From: Incurvaria masculella
Lineage: Eukaryota; Arthropoda; Insecta; Lepidoptera; Incurvariidae
Direction of reading: 5' to 3'
NCBI GenBank assembly: GCA_946894095.1
Contig: OX335647.2
Location: forward strand, 12,852,001 to 12,916,000
DNA length: 64,000 nucleotides
Below are positions 9,588 to 20,110 of this stretch, one piece after another; position 1 is the first letter of the stretch, and each line of letters begins with the position of its first letter. Position numbers and translations under genes: made by a program. Under the pieces are notes generated by a model. That model was not told the origin of the DNA and did not search any database. It worked only from the letters and a program-made list of their open reading frames with translations.

Positions 9588-9903
9588 AAAAAACCGGCCA
9601 AGTGCGAGTCGGACTCGCACACGAAGGGTTCCGTACCATCGTAAAAAAAAAAACAAAAAAAAACAAGTTTTTTGTATGGGAGCCCCCTTTAACTTTAATT
9701 ATTTTTTAATCTTACCTATTTGTTGTTATAGCGGCAAAATAAATACACACTCTGTGAAAATTTCAGCTGTCTACCTGTTACGGTTACTGAGATACAGCCA
9801 TGTGACAGACGGACAGACGGACGGACGGACGGACGGACGGACGGACAGCGGAGGCTTCGTAATAGGGTTCCGTTTTCACCCTTTGGGTACGGAACCCTAA
9901 AAA
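9588..9903 (+). repeat. GGAC-microsatellite interspersed repeat, copy 1 (near complete)
   Basis: Order: A-run, ACCGGCCAAGTGCGAGTC, the near-perfect palindrome GTGCGAGTCGGACTCGCAC, GGGTTCCGTACC, A/T-rich linker, GTTATAGCGGCAAAATAAAT, GTTACGGTTACTGAGATACA, (GGAC)n at about 9810-9846, AGCGGAGGCTT, then GGTACGGAACCC and A-run. GGGTTCCGTACC near the left end is inverted at the right end. It is non-coding. Confidence 0.85.
9810..9846 (+). repeat. (GGAC)n microsatellite
   Basis: About nine GGAC units embedded at a fixed place within the interspersed repeat. Unit number differs between copies: about ten units (GTCC) at 16343-16390, about five at 21404-21428, four at 47610-47630, and few or none at 53.5 and 60.1 kb. 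Confidence 0.9.
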
Positions 9904-9959
9904 TATGGTACAATCTCTGGATTCTCATTAATTAGATTAAATTTATTCATGTTAATCGC

Positions 9960-10252
9960 GCCATATGGCGTACGCCAGGCCCTTGCACGAGACGTGCCCG
10001 AAGACGCCAATGGCCGTTAAAAATTTAGCACGGGCTCCGAAAACCATGCCAGCCGACCAGGTGCTTCTTCACACCATGTTTGAAGGTCCCCAGGTTGGAC
10101 TTCGGAGGAAATACCTCGGCAGCGAGTCCATTCCATACTTTACCGAACCTATTGATAAAAGATCTAGAGGCCTGTTCCGCGTTGAGCGGTGGTAGAGAGG
10201 AGACGGAGGGACAAAATAACGCTTCGGCGAGCATTCTCCATGGTAGGATCAT
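9960..10252 (-). pseudogene. LINE C-terminal remnant
   Basis: The minus strand encodes SRSFINRFGKVWNGL, AAEVFPPKSNLGTFK and HGVKKHLVG. This pattern of a variable F-x(5)-WN-L, VFP, NL-x-FK and V-x-KHL is the usual C-terminus of Jockey/CR1-like reverse transcriptase proteins. Upstream sequence is not recognisable. Confidence 0.55.
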
Positions 10253-11120
10253 CGATAAAATTATCTTTGGTGGTGAACACAGAGTGAGACCCTAAATCCG
10301 TTCGGAGTTGGAGGGTGTCTAAATATCGGGGTTGTTTATCGTATTTATACTCACTACATGCACACGTTCGCATTCTTTGGAATCATTGTAAAACGCTATT
10401 GGCCCCGTCTTCCGTAGAGCCGTCTTCAATAATAATTGCATATTGGAACGTATTCATCGCCCATTACGGATTGCTAAATAGTTTTCTGGTTAGTAATCAT
10501 TTTAAAATTAAAATATATCCATCCTTATTTTTCGCCTGAAGAACAAAGATCATCGATTTATAGTAAACATAAGTATAATCTAACCAGAGATTGTGCATTC
10601 CAGCCTAAGCTTATCGAGGGATTGGCCCTGTATGTTGCGCGGTGATCGAAAGTCCATAGAAATATGAGGTTACAATTTTATTCATTTAGTTTAATCATTT
10701 AACTACTAGCACTTACCATTCTGTCCAAATGTCAGATTCTTTCTACGTTAGTTTATTCAATATTTGTATCGTATTTATTCTTCATTTAACGCCATCATTC
10801 AATCAGGCGCCTAAGCCTTTTTTTGAATGAATTACATAGCAAAACGTGTTGGCTAATAAACATAAATAAAATAGTAAACATTCATCGAATGTCAGTGTTT
10901 AAGGCACGGCCTAGGAATTCATTGGAGTGGTTTTTAACCACCTGGCGCCGACATATCCATTGCTGCTTAGGAATCAATATTTGATTTGATTGTGCATCAT
11001 GTTGATTTCGTCTATCGACCTCGTTAGTCAGTCCTTGTCTACAACTCCGCAGGATTTGGCCCAGATATACGTTCTCTTCAACCTGTTCAATCCCTTCTCA
11101 GTCGATAACTACTTGTCCTC
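10253..11120. other. no gene seen
   Basis: AT-rich sequence with no domain-bearing frame. A short GGCGCCTAAGCC region near 10807-10820 could be repeat-derived. Confidence 0.4.
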
Positions 11121-11194
11121 CCGTCATAACCTGGGTTGGGCTGCCTTCGGAAAGCTTAAATACGCTCTGAGGTCTGACCTTTCACAACATTTAA

Positions 11195-11575
11195 AGACCC
11201 GAATATATGTACGGGTGTGAAACGTGGACTCTGACGGTCGCTGTTGTCCAAAGGTTGAAAGTTGCCCAGCGAGCAATGGAGCAAGCCATGCTGGGAATAT
11301 CGCTACGGGATATGGTGCGCAACGGGGCAATCCGCCGACGTACCATAGTAGTCGACATTGGACACCGTCGGCTAAGCTCACGTGGCAGTGGGCTGGTCAC
11401 GTCAGCCGAAGAGATGACTACCGTTGGAGTAATCGTATCCTAAACGAAAACGGAGTGTGGGAAGACCAGCCGCCACCACGACATCAAGTGCGTCGGCGAA
11501 AAGCAGTGGTTCCGTACCGCTTAAATTTTCCTGGAGGAACCCCGCAGTGGACGCAAACACGCTGACTGACTGACT
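11195..11575 (+). pseudogene. RTE-like LINE, C-terminal fragment with frameshift
   Basis: Starts YGCETWTLT, then LKVAQRAMEQAMLGISLRD and VRNGAIRRRT in the frame starting at 11207. After a frameshift near 11365 it continues WQWAGHVSRRDDYRWSNRIL in another frame. These are C-terminal blocks of RTE-clade endonuclease/reverse transcriptase polyproteins. The 3' end GTGGACGCAAACACGCTGACTGACTGAC has a simple-sequence tail. Related debris is at 13745-13852 and, inverted, at 46784-47145. Confidence 0.8.
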
Positions 11576-12003
11576 GACTGTGCCTCATATTTTTTTCTGA
11601 ATTTTCAAAATTTAGTTTGAATGATGGTTAGAATATCCATCGTGAAAATTAGAACGAACCAATGGGTACCACAACAATGGATTCATTTTATAATTGCAAT
11701 AAATAGACCAATGATGTCAGACTGAAATTAGACTGAAATCAGATATTTGTGGATTATATTGACGAGTTTTAATCATTGTAAAATCCTAATAAAGTTAGTG
11801 AATTGAACGGAAAAGTATGATTCTCGTTGACAACTAAAAATGTGTTGATAATTTACTCTCGCACGATTTTTTTAATTTATTTACATGAAAATTAGGTCCT
11901 TATACCTATTGAAATAAGCATATTTGATGTATAAAAGCAGGATTAAGAGGAATATTATTATAAAAACGGCATTAAAAACCTCTGCAGAGGGAACTGGATG
12001 AAA
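11576..12003. other. no gene seen
   Basis: AT-rich spacer after the LINE tail. No structure noticed. Confidence 0.4.
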
Positions 12004-12286
12004 CAAGTGCGAGTCGGACTCGCACACGCAGGGTTTCGTACCATAGTACAAGATTGAATACTCAAAAATAACGTTTTATGTCTGGGGGCCCACTTTAATT
12101 TTTATTAATATCAAAATTATCCTATTTGTTGTTATAGCGGCAAAATATATACAAACTCTGTAAAATATTCAGTTGCTAATCTTATGCGGTTCATGAGATA
12201 CAGCCCTGTGACAGCACGATGGACGGACGGACAGCGAAGGATTAGTAATAGAGTTTAGTTTGCACCCTTTGGGTATGGACCCTTAA
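12004..12286 (+). repeat. GGAC-type interspersed repeat, degraded copy
   Basis: Retains GTGCGAGTCGGACTCGCAC, GTTATAGCGGCAAAATA, GAGATACAGCC, a short GGACGGACGGACAGCGAAGG tract and the TTTGGGTATGGACCCT end. Lacks the ACCGGCCAA start. Confidence 0.75.
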
Positions 12287-12392
12287 AATGTTGTTAAGAT
12301 AATAATAAATTATTTTATATTTAAAGATTTTTCTCTCTCTAAAGTTTTATGGATATAAGATAGGTTATCAAATAAATCTAAACAAACGGACG

Positions 12393-12508
12393 TAGCTCTC
12401 AGTTAATTTATTTCATGTGCATTTCAGAAAAATATTTCTTAATTTGACTGAGGAAACAGGCACGAGCTATTGTATGGAACTCAATCACCTCATCATCCTT
12501 TTAACATC
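12393..12508 (+). repeat. dispersed repeat D, copy 1
   Basis: AGCTCTCAGTTAATTTATTT, AATTTGACTGAGGAAACAGGC, ATTGTATGGAACT and CAATCACCTCATCATCCT. The same order recurs at 60466-60583. In both places it follows a GGAC-type repeat on its 3' side. Confidence 0.55.
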
Positions 12509-13138
12509 AGAGGGTTGTTGAACCCAGATTCAGTCATTTATCTTATCGTGACCAAACATGTCGTGACCTCCCGGAACATAAAATGATATTTTTTACAACA
12601 TAGTAAGATTTAGGCTTATTTTATCACGGTCTAGGGACGAGTTACCCATCAATGAATTACATCCATGCTGAACTATAGATTCTCAATAAGAAAGCTGCCA
12701 AGAAAAGCCAATACGGGCATATATAACCCTTTTTCAACGCTTTTCGTTATAGTAAACAGGGCGCACGAAATCCATACAGTGCTACAGAATTAGAGAGCAA
12801 TAGACTCGAAGCACGCATACTACAGTATAATGTATTCAAAGCCATTTCCTTTCAATTCGCGAGGTTTCCTTCCCCTCGCCCCCCCCCCCCGCCACGCCGC
12901 GCGCACCCCTCCCCGCACCCCGCGCTCGTTCCTCCCCACTTTTTATGCCGCAATAAAAGCGGAATATTAAATTTATGACATATTACTTTTTGGCTAACAG
13001 CCTTATAGGTACCATTTCTCCTGTAATTCCGACGAATGTACTGTTATTAGGCATGCGATGTTCGCGCATTTATACCTGCGATGTTATTTAGTAAAAATAC
13101 ATTATAGATAACATTACTCGTACATGGCGGTAAAAAAA
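12509..13138. other. no gene; short C-rich tract
   Basis: Mostly AT-rich. 12860-12940 is strongly C-rich with a run of 12 C (12879-12890) followed by CGCC-rich sequence. It is similar in kind to the G-rich tracts at 20.1-20.3, 25.6 and 29.1 kb. Confidence 0.5.
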
Positions 13139-13386
13139 TTAACAAAAAAAATAACCGACTTCAAAGAAAAAGCACTAAAAAGTAAAAAATAATTGCCATT
13201 TTTGTAGTTACGATTTTTGTAATTTTTTGAGTCGGCGTCGGCCAGGCACACGCTGCGCCAATCAAGAGATCATTGGCGACCTTGGCTGACACCGACTCAA
13301 AAAATAACAAAAATTGTAACTACAAAGATGGCAAATATTTTTTACTTTTTAGTGCTTTTTCTTTGAGGTCGGTTATTTTTTTGTTA
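13139..13386. repeat. foldback: ~105-bp inverted arms
   Basis: The left arm 13139-13245 and right arm 13282-13386 are inverted copies with few differences (TTAACAAAAAAAATAACCGAC outer end; GAGTCGGCGTCGGCCAG inner end against TTGGCTGACACCGACTC). The loop is about 36 bases. The transcript would form a long hairpin. It abuts a repeat that ends GAAGTCGGTTAAA (13387-13712), so both may be one foldback-type element. Confidence 0.8.
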
Positions 13387-13712
13387 ATTTTTTTTTATTT
13401 GTTTATTTTTAGTGAATCTGAAGTACACTTACTAATTTGTACACGTCCACAATCACCGAAATCGGTTGGCGTTATATTGAGTTATTCGTCCATTTGTCGT
13501 GCACATCTTAATACAAATTTAAGACTTACATGATTTTCTCATGGATATCATTGTCAGAACTTAACCAAATTAAAATGAGACCACTTGGGTGGGAAGCACT
13601 AGCTTTCATTTCAAAAAATAATCATCAAAATCGGTTCACCCAGGCAAAAGTTATGAGGTAAAAAACATACAGACGAATTGATAACCTCCTCCTTTTTTGA
13701 AGTCGGTTAAAA
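13387..13712 (+). repeat. interspersed repeat G, copy 1
   Basis: Blocks: ACTAATTTGTACACGTCC, CCGAAATCGGTTGGCGTTAT, CGTCCATTTGTCGTGCACAT, CATGGATATCATTGTCAGAA, GCACTAGCTTTCATTTC and AACCTCCTCCTTTTTTGAAG. A copy lies inverted at 45668-45990. Non-coding. Confidence 0.75.
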
Positions 13713-13744
13713 TGCACATCGGACGTTGGAAGGAGAAAACCCGC

Positions 13745-13852
13745 TATTTTCGGCTTTGTAGAGCGTCTTCGTACAGCTGAGGGCCGGGAGGAATTAAGAA
13801 AAATTGGAGAGGCGTATATCCAGCAGTGGACGCAAACACGGTGACTGACGTC
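13745..13852 (+). repeat. RTE-like LINE 3' end remnant
   Basis: GCTGAGGGCCGGGAGGAATT, then AAATTGGAGAGGC and CCAGCAGTGGACGCAAACAC with GGTGACTGAC. It matches the 3' ends of the LINE fragments at 11.2 and 46.8 kb. Confidence 0.65.
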
Positions 13853-14479
13853 GCTGTTACATTAGGGCACTCAGTACCTGTGTACTACGTGTAAGAGAGA
13901 GGACACTTTACGAAGCCGAAACTGGCCGATTGTCTCTTTCCAACGTCCGATGTTCATTACGTAAACATACTTTTTCGTACTAAGCAGGTACGTCGCTTAT
14001 TACAAGAAAAATTATTTGTATGTATGTGTAATCGCCCGTGAAGCAAAGATACTGTACGCGCACAGGCAGGTCGCACTTTACGAGCGAAGGAGGGCAATGC
14101 CCGGTAGCCTTGAGACGTCACAGTGGGCCACCAGAGAAGTAGGAACAGCCACCTACCTCCAGCAGCACCAGCTCTTAGGTGTCAGGTCCCGGGACACTGT
14201 TCGGCGGCACAGCACTTCGCCAGAGGCGAGACGACACAGCGCGGTCAGACGCGCGGCGGGTCGCGGGCGTGGAGCCCTAAGAGGAGATCCACGATGAAAG
14301 GTAGCGGTTACGCGGTGCATGCGTGCACCATGCTTGACCGCTAGTCGCAGAGCGAGAGTGGCATAGGAAAAACTTCGGATGGGATTGAATGCTTGTGAAG
14401 TGCAAACTACCCACCTAGGTTACCCATGCCATATCGGCGTGAACAGATTCATTTATTAAAGAAAAAGACCAGTAAAAAG

Positions 14480-14535
14480 AACGACTTCACGAATATTCGC
14501 GGATATTGCGTCTTCCAATTTCCCCACCTGTATTC
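14480..14535 (-). repeat. tRNA-derived SINE family 2 remnant
   Basis: The minus strand reads GTGGGGAAATTGGAAGACGC and AATATCCGCGAATATTCG, matching the head of the copies at 1.0 and 8.6 kb. Confidence 0.4.
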
Positions 14536-14598
14536 ATCAGCATCAGCTTCACCCCAGTGAAGGTACGGGTAACGTTTGAATACTTGTATATTGTTTTT

Positions 14599-14737
14599 GC
14601 CTACAGAATGACTATCATAAATATATAAGAGAAACTTATATCTGGTTTTCTGTAGCTGCACACCCCTCTTGTGTCCCGCACGGCCTTCTCTCGATAAACT
14701 GTTTCTCTTATTTATATATGATATTCATTCTGTAGGC
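14599..14737. repeat. inner hairpin, 37-bp arms
   Basis: 14599-14635 and 14701-14737 are inverted, both bounded by GCCTACAGAATGA and AAGAGAAAC, with a few central mismatches and a 65-base loop. It is nested in the loop of the larger palindrome. Confidence 0.7.
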
Positions 14738-15830
14738 AGAAATAATATTATAAAAAAAGCGATTGTTGTTTTTTGTGTTTGTTGTAGAGACAGCACCATA
14801 ACACGTTCCTTTAATTTTCTGTATAGCATAACTACACAGGATTTGTTCCCTTTAAGCGAGACTGTTCACTGGTGGAATAATACAGAATGAGTATTTTTTT
14901 CTCAAAATCAATAATTTCAATTCCCGGATGTGTATTTAAAAAAAAAATCTAATAATACAGTTTTAGTTTTTATCAAAATCCGCCTCATGACTCCTTTGAG
15001 TGTTATACGCTATATATCGTACATAACATTGTAACCTGCATATCTGAGGCTCCCATTATTTCTTCAAACGTTTTTATATTTTTTATGCATAATTGCCTCA
15101 TTTGAGTAATTGAAGCCCCGGAGTCTTTAAATTATAGCTAGACTATCAATCTACAAATTTACTTTATTGATTATCAAAATGAGTGTTACTTATTTTTAAA
15201 TAAAATTAAATGTGGTTTCACTTACACTGTTATCGATTTGAATGCAATCACGCCCTGAGAATAAATTCGTGGAGAAATAGAGAGTTGGTACTCCGTAATG
15301 GACTTGATCGTGATTCAATTGAAATCATAATTTTATTAGAGTAAAAGCTTGTAAAATTTAAATGAAATATCAATTTCAAAGGAAAGTTAAGGAAAATAGA
15401 CATTGAAACTGAATTATTTAACAAAATGAAATGCTGTTCACGCCAATATTGCATGGGTAACCTAGGTGGGTATTTTGCACTTCACAAGCATTTAATCCCA
15501 TCGGAAGTTTTTCCTATGCCACTATCTCTCTGCTGCTAGCTGTCACGCATGGTGTACGCATGCGCCGCGTCCCTGCAAACTTTCATCGTGGAGCTCCACT
15601 TAGGGCTCCACGCCCGCAACCCTCCGCGCGCCTGACCACGCTGTGTCGTCTCGCCCCGTCTGGGCGAAGTGCTGTGCCGCCGAAAACTGTTCCGGGACCT
15701 GACGCCTTGGAGCTGGTGCTGCTGGAGGTAGGTGACTGTTCCTATTTCTCTGGTGGCCCCTGTGAAGTCCCGAGGCTACCGGGCATTGAAACTCATTCGC
15801 TTGTGAGGCGCGTACATATGTAGTGAGGGT

Positions 15831-16290
15831 GGTCGTGCATCACGAACAACATGAGATGGTTTGTTTGATGATAGTTGCAGTAAAGAACTAAAAGCATATT
15901 TACCCCTATTTGAGGTAATAGGCATGAAGGTGCTTTTTCTTAATAAGGAAGTTCTATAGCTATTTTTTAACTAATTACTTATCATACCGCACAATGTCAA
16001 ACTTATCAGAGAAGGTTTGACTTATATTTTACTTCGTACGTACCTTTTAAATCATTGATCAAAAGTAAAGATTACATAAAATTACTTCTCTAGTTCTCAT
16101 CCGAACTAACGCATTTTTTTGTATTGACACAAAATATACCTTTTAAATATATTCTGATAAATGTAGTTTTTATAGTTTATAATTATATAATATATCAGAT
16201 TCAGATATTTAATCGGAGGTAGCAAGTCTTTTTCACGAAAACAAAATCCGCAAAAACTTTGAGGGTTGTTTAGATAACTGATATGGAGGC
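15831..16290. other. no gene seen
   Basis: AT-rich spacer without recognised elements. Confidence 0.45.
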
Positions 16291-16622
16291 TTTTTTAGGG
16301 TTCCGTACCCAAAGGGTGAAAACGGAACCCTATTACTAAGCCTCCGCTGTCCGTCCGTCCGTCCGTCCGTCCGTCCGTCCGTCCGTCTGTCCGTCTGTCA
16401 CAGGGCTGTATCTCAGTAACCGTAACAGATAGACAGCTGAAATTTTCACAGAGTGTGTATTTATTTTGCCGCTATAACAGCAAATAGGAATAATAATAAG
16501 ATTAAGAAATAATTAAAATTAAAGGGGGTCCCCATACAAAAAACGTGATTTTTTGTATAAATTTTTTTACGATGGTACGGAACCCTTCGTGTGCGAGTCC
16601 GACTCGCACTTGGCCGGTTTTT
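16291..16622 (-). repeat. GGAC-type interspersed repeat, near complete
   Basis: Inverted relative to the 9.6-kb copy, with all blocks present: AGGGTTCCGTACCC end, about ten GTCC units plus GTCT variants (16343-16398), GTTATAGCGG complement, palindrome GTGCGAGTCCGACTCGCAC and CTTGGCCGGTTTTT. Confidence 0.85.
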
Positions 16623-17756
16623 CTTGAAATGGCTTCGCAAATAGAACGAGCAGGCGTGAAGCCGCTCTCCCCGAATCATTAGAATTTTAATTCACTCTGT
16701 TTGGAAGGCTCTTAGATAATGAAAGACATCAGTCTCTACTTACATTTTCATTCTTATTCCTCATGCAATTATATTAAATTGATCGGTATCTTCAGATTGG
16801 AATAGAAATAAAACATTTTATTTTTTCATAAGACTTTATTACCAATCTGAAAATGGAAAATGAAATTGAAGTGTTATTACCGGGAACCGCAAGGATGTTG
16901 GTCTTCGGGCACACGTGCTACCACGTATTCCAGGCCATCAAGGTGCACACCAGAGGCACCCGCGATGTATCAGGCGATGTAGCGCCAGCTAACGCAAGGA
17001 CGCAGGTAGGGCGCACTGTAGCACCAGAAAAAACCGAGAGGCAGTTTGATCTCAATGTAGCGCTAATAAAAAAAGGGATGCAGCTATATTTCCTAAGGTT
17101 TCAATAAGTTGCCCCAGTTACTGAAGAATGTAATGCTCTAAAGTTGTTGAACCACGGTCAATACTTCGCCTAAAGCAGGCACCAGCAGCTCTCAAGCAAT
17201 GTGTTACGTACATATGTATGTTGAATCGACCGTGAGCAAGGATAATATTGTGCTTTGCACTACATGTGATTTTTTTACAGTTATCTTTCTACAATTAACG
17301 TCGCCAATTCTCGTTCTTGCTTACTAGGAAGCTCTCAAATGAGACAGCTATCTCTAAGATAACTATGGCTCAGAGAGCGCACATACAAGTTCAAATTCAA
17401 TCAAATTGATTAAAATATGTATTAAAGTCAATTCGAAATCCACCTTTTTCGGACCACACGTAGGCCGAAAAACATCTTTGTGCTTCGGCACAAAAATTTC
17501 GCAAAGTACTTGTGATTTGACTTTTCACGAATCTCGACGGCGAGCTTTTCTTATATATGTTCATGGTATCTTACTAAAAACGGCTTCTGTTTCCAGCTCC
17601 AGTAAAATAAACGACTTTTATGAAAAGAAAATAAAAATAATAAGATTACCTAGAGCGCTATTCAAAATATGGCTCATTCTGAAGGTAGGCATGTATTATT
17701 TCCAAATATCTATTTCTATATTTTTCTTAATGCGAACAAAAAATATATTTATTTAT
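16623..17756. other. no gene supported
   Basis: 16853-17107 has an 84-codon open frame and 17406-17768 a 120-codon one. Neither has a recognisable motif and both are flanked by repeats. A CGACCGTGAGCAAGG box at 17225-17240 belongs to the SINE family 2 junction set. I leave the frames uncalled. Confidence 0.4.
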
Positions 17757-17895
17757 GATCGACCGTGAAGTGACGAAACATTCATTAAAGAAAAAAAAAC
17801 CGTAAGAGAACTACTTCATAACAAGTACAGCGCAAAACAGGACTCGAACCGGCATGCCAACCTTTCGAAGCAGTGCAATTACGCCACAGACCTTT
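17757..17895 (-). mobile_element. tRNA-derived SINE, family 2, best head
   Basis: The minus strand starts GGTCTGTGGCGTAATTGCAC (A-box-like) and has a perfect B box GGTTCGAGTCC. It continues through CTTGTTATGAAGTAG to a T/A-rich stretch and ends TTCACGGTCGAT. It defines family 2 as an element of about 140 bases. Confidence 0.65.
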
Positions 17896-18159
17896 AATAA
17901 CCCATGCCTGAGAATAACATAACTATACGGATGAGATTAACTATGCGAGAAGTTTTCGCGGTCCTCATACATTTTGTTGAAGTCATGTGACTAATTTGTA
18001 AAAAAAAAACATCGGAATTTAGTATTTATTTTTCATGAAAATGGTTCAGTTTCCGATACAGGTGGCATGTCTCATGTGGTGCCGTTATTTCTGAGGTCAC
18101 CCTATAGCAACGAGAAAATAATCTTTTCAACCAAAATCGTTTTTTGTCCCGTACGCTAG

Positions 18160-18415
18160 AGCCAGTGCCGTGGTTCAGACTCCACGTAAAACTGAAGGTG
18201 CTTACTTACTAGGTGGTACGGTTAATCCCGCCCGGGTTGGTACCATTGTATATAATGAACGATGGTCGAAAATGGTCCGTGTTTTCCATCCAATTAAATG
18301 TAGCCGAGCAATGTAATGATCATCTGGCATGGCACCTACTTCCCATGTGGTGTGTTATGCTAATAACATGACAGTTGGTATTAGCTTTCCATGTCCACTT
18401 ACAAGTTACATGAGA
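18160..18415 (+). mobile_element. SINE family 1 body, head lost
   Basis: Blocks GTGGTTCAGACTCCACG, TACTTACTAGGTGGTACGG, CCCGCCCGGGTTGGTACCAT, CCGTGTTTTCCATCCAATT, CTGGCATGGCACCTA, GTGTGTTATGCTAATAAC and ATGTCCACTTACA in the canonical order. Confidence 0.75.
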
Positions 18416-18449
18416 AAGCTAGTATTTTTTTTACGAATATGATGCGTTT

Positions 18450-18545
18450 GTAAATCAACCGCGAAGCAAGTTGTATGCAGAGCTGAAAAAAGAACGAATA
18501 TGTAAAGCTGAATTCGAACCAGCACCTTTCGCGCGTCTAAGCCTC
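18450..18545 (-). mobile_element. tRNA-derived SINE family 2, short copy
   Basis: AATCAACCGCGAAGCAAG end on the plus strand. The minus strand has the B-box-like GGTTCGAATTC. It adjoins repeat E. Confidence 0.45.
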
Positions 18546-18697
18546 GTTTTCACCAAGTGCTTATTTATTTTTACTTAGGTGCTGATTGTCTTGTACTGGT
18601 ATTGATTGCAATCTGCTAAGAAAGAAATAATGAGATGATAAGAATGAGAATATGTGGCGATTAAGCTAATCAGCAATAGGTGAAAAAGGCCCCAAGA
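18539..18697 (+). repeat. MITE-like repeat E, copy 1
   Basis: GCCTCGTTTTCACCAAGTGCT, GGTGCTGATTGTCTTGTAC, GGTATTGATTGCAATCTGCTA, TGTGGCGATTAAGCTAATCAGC and AAGGCCCC. Other copies are 19862-19996 (+), 57848-58000 (-) and 61797-61937 (-). Confidence 0.6.
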
Positions 18698-19290
18698 ATA
18701 TATTTAATATTTTTAAAAAGTACATTTTCCTCAACCTGCATTAAAAAGAAATGATTTTAACATTTTATCATAAAATAATTACAAATTAATTTGTTAACTT
18801 GACTAGTATTTTAAATATGAGTGTTAACATAGTATGTTGCTATAGCACCTGCCGTTCAGTTAACCGTCGTAATTTACGGAAACTTAATAACGCTTGTCAT
18901 CTCGCAAAATAACCAAGGCGAGGATGTGCGCGGGCGTTTGAGAGCTTTTCCAAAATGAAAATAGAGTGGGCTTTTCATCGATGTATTAGAAGGGCGAATT
19001 GATAACATATTCACGTCCTTCAACCGGCTGCCGAATTCTCTCCCGTCAGTACTCGAGAGGACAATGTTGAACAGTCCCAGCTCCGAAATGAAGAGACAGG
19101 GCCCAGCGCATGTCTTCATACACCGAAAACTCTGACGGGATGGCTGCCGCACCATACGACATTTATCTCGCCCCCAGCGACCTATTTTATATCGCAAACG
19201 TCTTACGAGAATTTTCCTGAGACTTTTTTTCAGTTGTAAATTGAAGGAAAATGAAGGACCGTCCCGGGCCGCGAAGAAAATAACACATGG
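18698..19290. other. no gene supported
   Basis: AT-rich to 18.88 kb, then mixed composition. A 183-codon minus-strand frame (18874-19425) extends into a GC-rich tract and shows no domain. I do not call it. Confidence 0.35.
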
Positions 19291-19299
19291 AACTAATGG

Positions 19300-19425
19300 T
19301 GGGAACGAGTTGGGAGAGATGGGGGCGGTGGCGGTGGAGAAGTACACCGGGGCCGCTGGGGGGCGGCGGGGGCCAGGGGGGGCGGGCTGAGGGGGCGGCC
19401 CGAGCAAACTCGCGGGGACATTCAA
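19300..19425. other. G-rich island (GGNGG, G-quadruplex-prone)
   Basis: Plus strand dominated by runs such as GGGGGCGGTGGCGG and GGGGGGCGGCGGGGG between AT-rich flanks. No start/stop or splice evidence for coding. Confidence 0.6.
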
Positions 19426-19861
19426 GTAAATCCACGAGGTTGTTTATTAATATTAATAACTATTTTCGAAGCGCAATATTTTAGAATTATTTTTTAAGTG
19501 ACATTTTTCTAACAATTTAATTCAATTGGTTAGGAACACAAACAGGTCTACAACATTATTTGCGTGTATATATACATGCAAATAATATATAGCATAATGC
19601 ATAGACCAGGGGGTCTATGAGGCTATCTGACAGAAGGCAGAACATATAATATTTAATCGTAACACCTTTAATTATCTTATTGTAATATATTAAAGCTAAT
19701 TTCTAAGTATATAATTATAGTTGTACCTTGCGGATTCTAGTGCCAAGAATTTACCAAATTTACATATGTATTAACAGAAATTACCATATTAATATTCATC
19801 TTTTAAGAATTCCCAAGAACGATTAAGATTGCTTCTTCTATTTATTCATTCTAACTTCTTA
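19426..19861. other. no gene seen
   Basis: AT-rich spacer. Confidence 0.45.
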
Positions 19862-19996
19862 GCATGGTTTTCACACACATCAATGGTCTTTTTACTGAAG
19901 TGCTGATAATCTTGCACTGGTATTGATTGCAAGCTGCTACGAAAGACTCTTCATATGTGACGATTAAGCTATCACCAGTAGCTCAAAAGGCCCCTG
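19862..19996 (+). repeat. MITE-like repeat E, copy 2
   Basis: GGTTTTCACACACATC, AAGTGCTGATAATCTTGCAC, GGTATTGATTGCAAGCTGCTA, TGTGACGATTAAGCTATCA and AAAGGCCCC, the same order as at 18.54 kb. Confidence 0.6.
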
Positions 19997-20110
19997 TTCC
20001 TTTTCAACTTAGCATAGAAAAATATGAAACGTTATGCAACAGTGAACATAACGGTACAACTTGAACGTCCCCCTCGCATGTACTTTCAAATAGGGGAACA
20101 AGCATTTTAG

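Larger units (their letters stand above)
14020..15830. repeat. palindromic element: ~350-bp inverted arms, ~1-kb loop
   Basis: The left arm 14095-14446 and right arm 15434-15788 are inverted copies, well conserved over their full length with scattered substitutions and small indels. The arms are GC-rich against an AT-rich loop. The outer end carries CAATGCCCGGTAGCC, the inner end ACCTAGGTTACCCATGC. The loop (14447-15433) contains its own inverted pair (14599-14635 with 14701-14737). Open frames in the arms look like composition effects. It could be a foldback transposon or a duplicated-inverted unknown repeat. Confidence 0.75.

Noticed and set aside
9810..16398. CRISPR-like array from the repeated GGAC/GTCC tracts
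   Set aside because: Uninterrupted 4-base microsatellites within a dispersed eukaryotic repeat; there are no spacers.
17406..17768. 120-codon plus-strand frame
   Set aside because: Lys/Ile/Phe-rich translation typical of AT-rich DNA, and its end lies in a SINE.
18874..19425. 183-codon minus-strand frame
   Set aside because: It extends into a G-rich island, has a Pro/Arg low-complexity end and no domain.
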